The notes beneath the pieces are model-generated. The model had not been told where the DNA came from. It saw only the letters and a program-made list of their open reading frames with translations, and searched no databases. Source: a virus. From it: 36,058 bases of DNA. Below, piece after piece: positions 35,637-36,058 of the stretch (position 1 is the stretch's first letter; each line of letters starts with the position of its first letter). The stretch lies in the IMG/VR virus record IMGVR_UViG_3300049629_001329, positions 1 through 36,058 of that record, one strand, 5' to 3'. The position numbers were made by a program, and so were the translations under genes.

Positions 35637-35867
35637 TCAGACGGTCACGGGGCTGATGAGTGAGGTGAGGTCGTAGACTCCCTTGCTCACCGCGCTACGG
35701 TACTCCTTCAGTACCCAAGTCGGAACACCCTTCATGTTGATGCTCTGTGCGATCTGAAGAAGATCGTGCTTGGTGAACTTGCTGAAGTCGCCCTGAAGCA
35801 GGGGGCTGTTCTCCGCGTAGTTCTTGGCGGCTGCGACGAAACGATTGCGCTTGTTGAGGTATGGCAT
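35637..35867 (-). CDS. Small protein resembling the N-terminal domain of phage MoxR-like ATPases
   Basis: 76 residues. KFTKHDLLQIAQSINMKGVP followed by TWVLKEYRSAVSKGVYDL resembles the L-x2-A-x4-(P)-x2-W helical segment I recall at the N-terminus of phage AAA (MoxR-type) proteins that pair with VWA partners. Here it stands alone upstream of the VWA gene. The basic N-terminus (NKRNRFVAAAKNYAEN) suggests nucleic acid or protein contact. Match is weak. Confidence 0.5.
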   Translation of the reverse strand: MPYLNKRNRFVAAAKNYAENSPLLQGDFSKFTKHDLLQIAQSINMKGVPTWVLKEYRSAVSKGVYDLTSLISPVTV

Positions 35868-35883
35868 TTTATTTCTTTCTTGG

Positions 35884-36058
35884 TTAGGCGTGAACTGCGT
35901 TAGCAGGCGTGTTGTGGTTGACGGATGAAGGTTCGTCCTTCATCCCCTCCGGGGTGGGAAGAATGGTGGGGTCGATCTTGGTGTAGAGGCTGAAGAAAGC
36001 CTCCTGCGTTGCAGCATCAAACCGCGTGAGCGTCAGGCGAATGGCCTTCTCCTTGTTG
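35884..36058 (-). CDS. Partial CDS (3' end only), unidentified
   Basis: Last 57 codons of a gene running off the window: KEKAIRLTLTRFDAATQEAF, then FSLYTKIDPTILPTPEG and a Pro/Asn/Ala-rich tail. GC-rich like its neighbours. Possibly co-transcribed with the 76-residue and VWA genes. Too short to identify. Confidence 0.6.
   Translation of the reverse strand, partial: NKEKAIRLTLTRFDAATQEAFFSLYTKIDPTILPTPEGMKDEPSSVNHNTPANAVHA

Noticed and set aside
1-36058. CRISPR array or insertion sequence
   Set aside because: No regularly spaced direct repeats with unique spacers, no transposase and no terminal inverted repeats seen.

Overview
This window looks like part of the genome of a large tailed double-stranded DNA phage with T4-type late regulation. 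Short TAAATA boxes (T4 late consensus TATAAATA) sit just upstream of many genes that look structural. Other phage-like content includes ThyX, a monomeric class II ribonucleotide reductase, a GroES-like co-chaperonin, a RuvC-like resolvase, several HNH nucleases, six tRNAs and a tmRNA. Most of the window is AT-rich and densely packed, with 1-11 nt gene overlaps. The segments around 28.6-31.5 kb and especially 33.2-36.06 kb are visibly GC-richer, so composition is mosaic. The host cannot be named from the sequence.

Layout. 1-2.96 kb (+): nucleotide metabolism unit (thyX, class II RNR) ending in tRNA-Asn and a terminator. 2.96-5.16 kb: late-promoted trypsin-like lipoprotein and RuvC-like nuclease, facing an FmdB-like/HNH pair. 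5.16-17.2 kb (+): long late block of coiled-coil, Pro/Ala-rich and Lys-rich proteins, with a PD-(D/E)XK nuclease and a NUMOD-like DNA-binding protein inside. 17.2-18.5 kb (-): early operon of five small genes including an RMF-like protein, driven by a sigma70-type promoter. 18.5-21.1 kb: one late gene (+) facing small beta-rich proteins (-) and tRNA-Gly. 21.2-26.3 kb: HNH, small early genes (-), a candidate structured ncRNA, tRNA-Tyr, FkbM methyltransferase, a permuted (two-piece) tmRNA, and two late virion-like proteins. 26.3-31.5 kb (-): long early operon with GroES-like, SpoU methyltransferase, HNH, three tRNAs, two LRV/HEAT-like repeat paralogs and many small unknown proteins. 31.5-32.3 kb (+): two late genes. 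32.3-33.2 kb: about 0.8-0.9 kb without a credible gene but rich in short repeats. 33.2-36.06 kb (-): HExxH plus VWA protein, a small protein, and the 3' end of another gene.

Main points of interest. (1) A permuted tmRNA gene at about 23,985-24,300: the acceptor piece (with G3:U70 Ala identity) precedes the coding piece, which has an H-type pseudoknot and a tag ORF encoding ANIKAAPMRMAA. (2) Promoter-proximal genes of both promoter classes have their ATG at, or within about 1 nt of, the predicted +1, so their mRNAs should be leaderless, while most operon-internal genes have Shine-Dalgarno sites. (3) Several late proteins share a short N-terminus ending in (L/I)xE, like the T4 capsid-targeting sequence cut by the prohead protease; this suggests a dispersed set of packaged proteins, including a nucleotidyltransferase and a protein with a C-terminal HNH-like motif. 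(4) Early minus-strand promoters lie back-to-back with late plus-strand boxes at two loci. All structures were derived by eye; no search or folding program was run.
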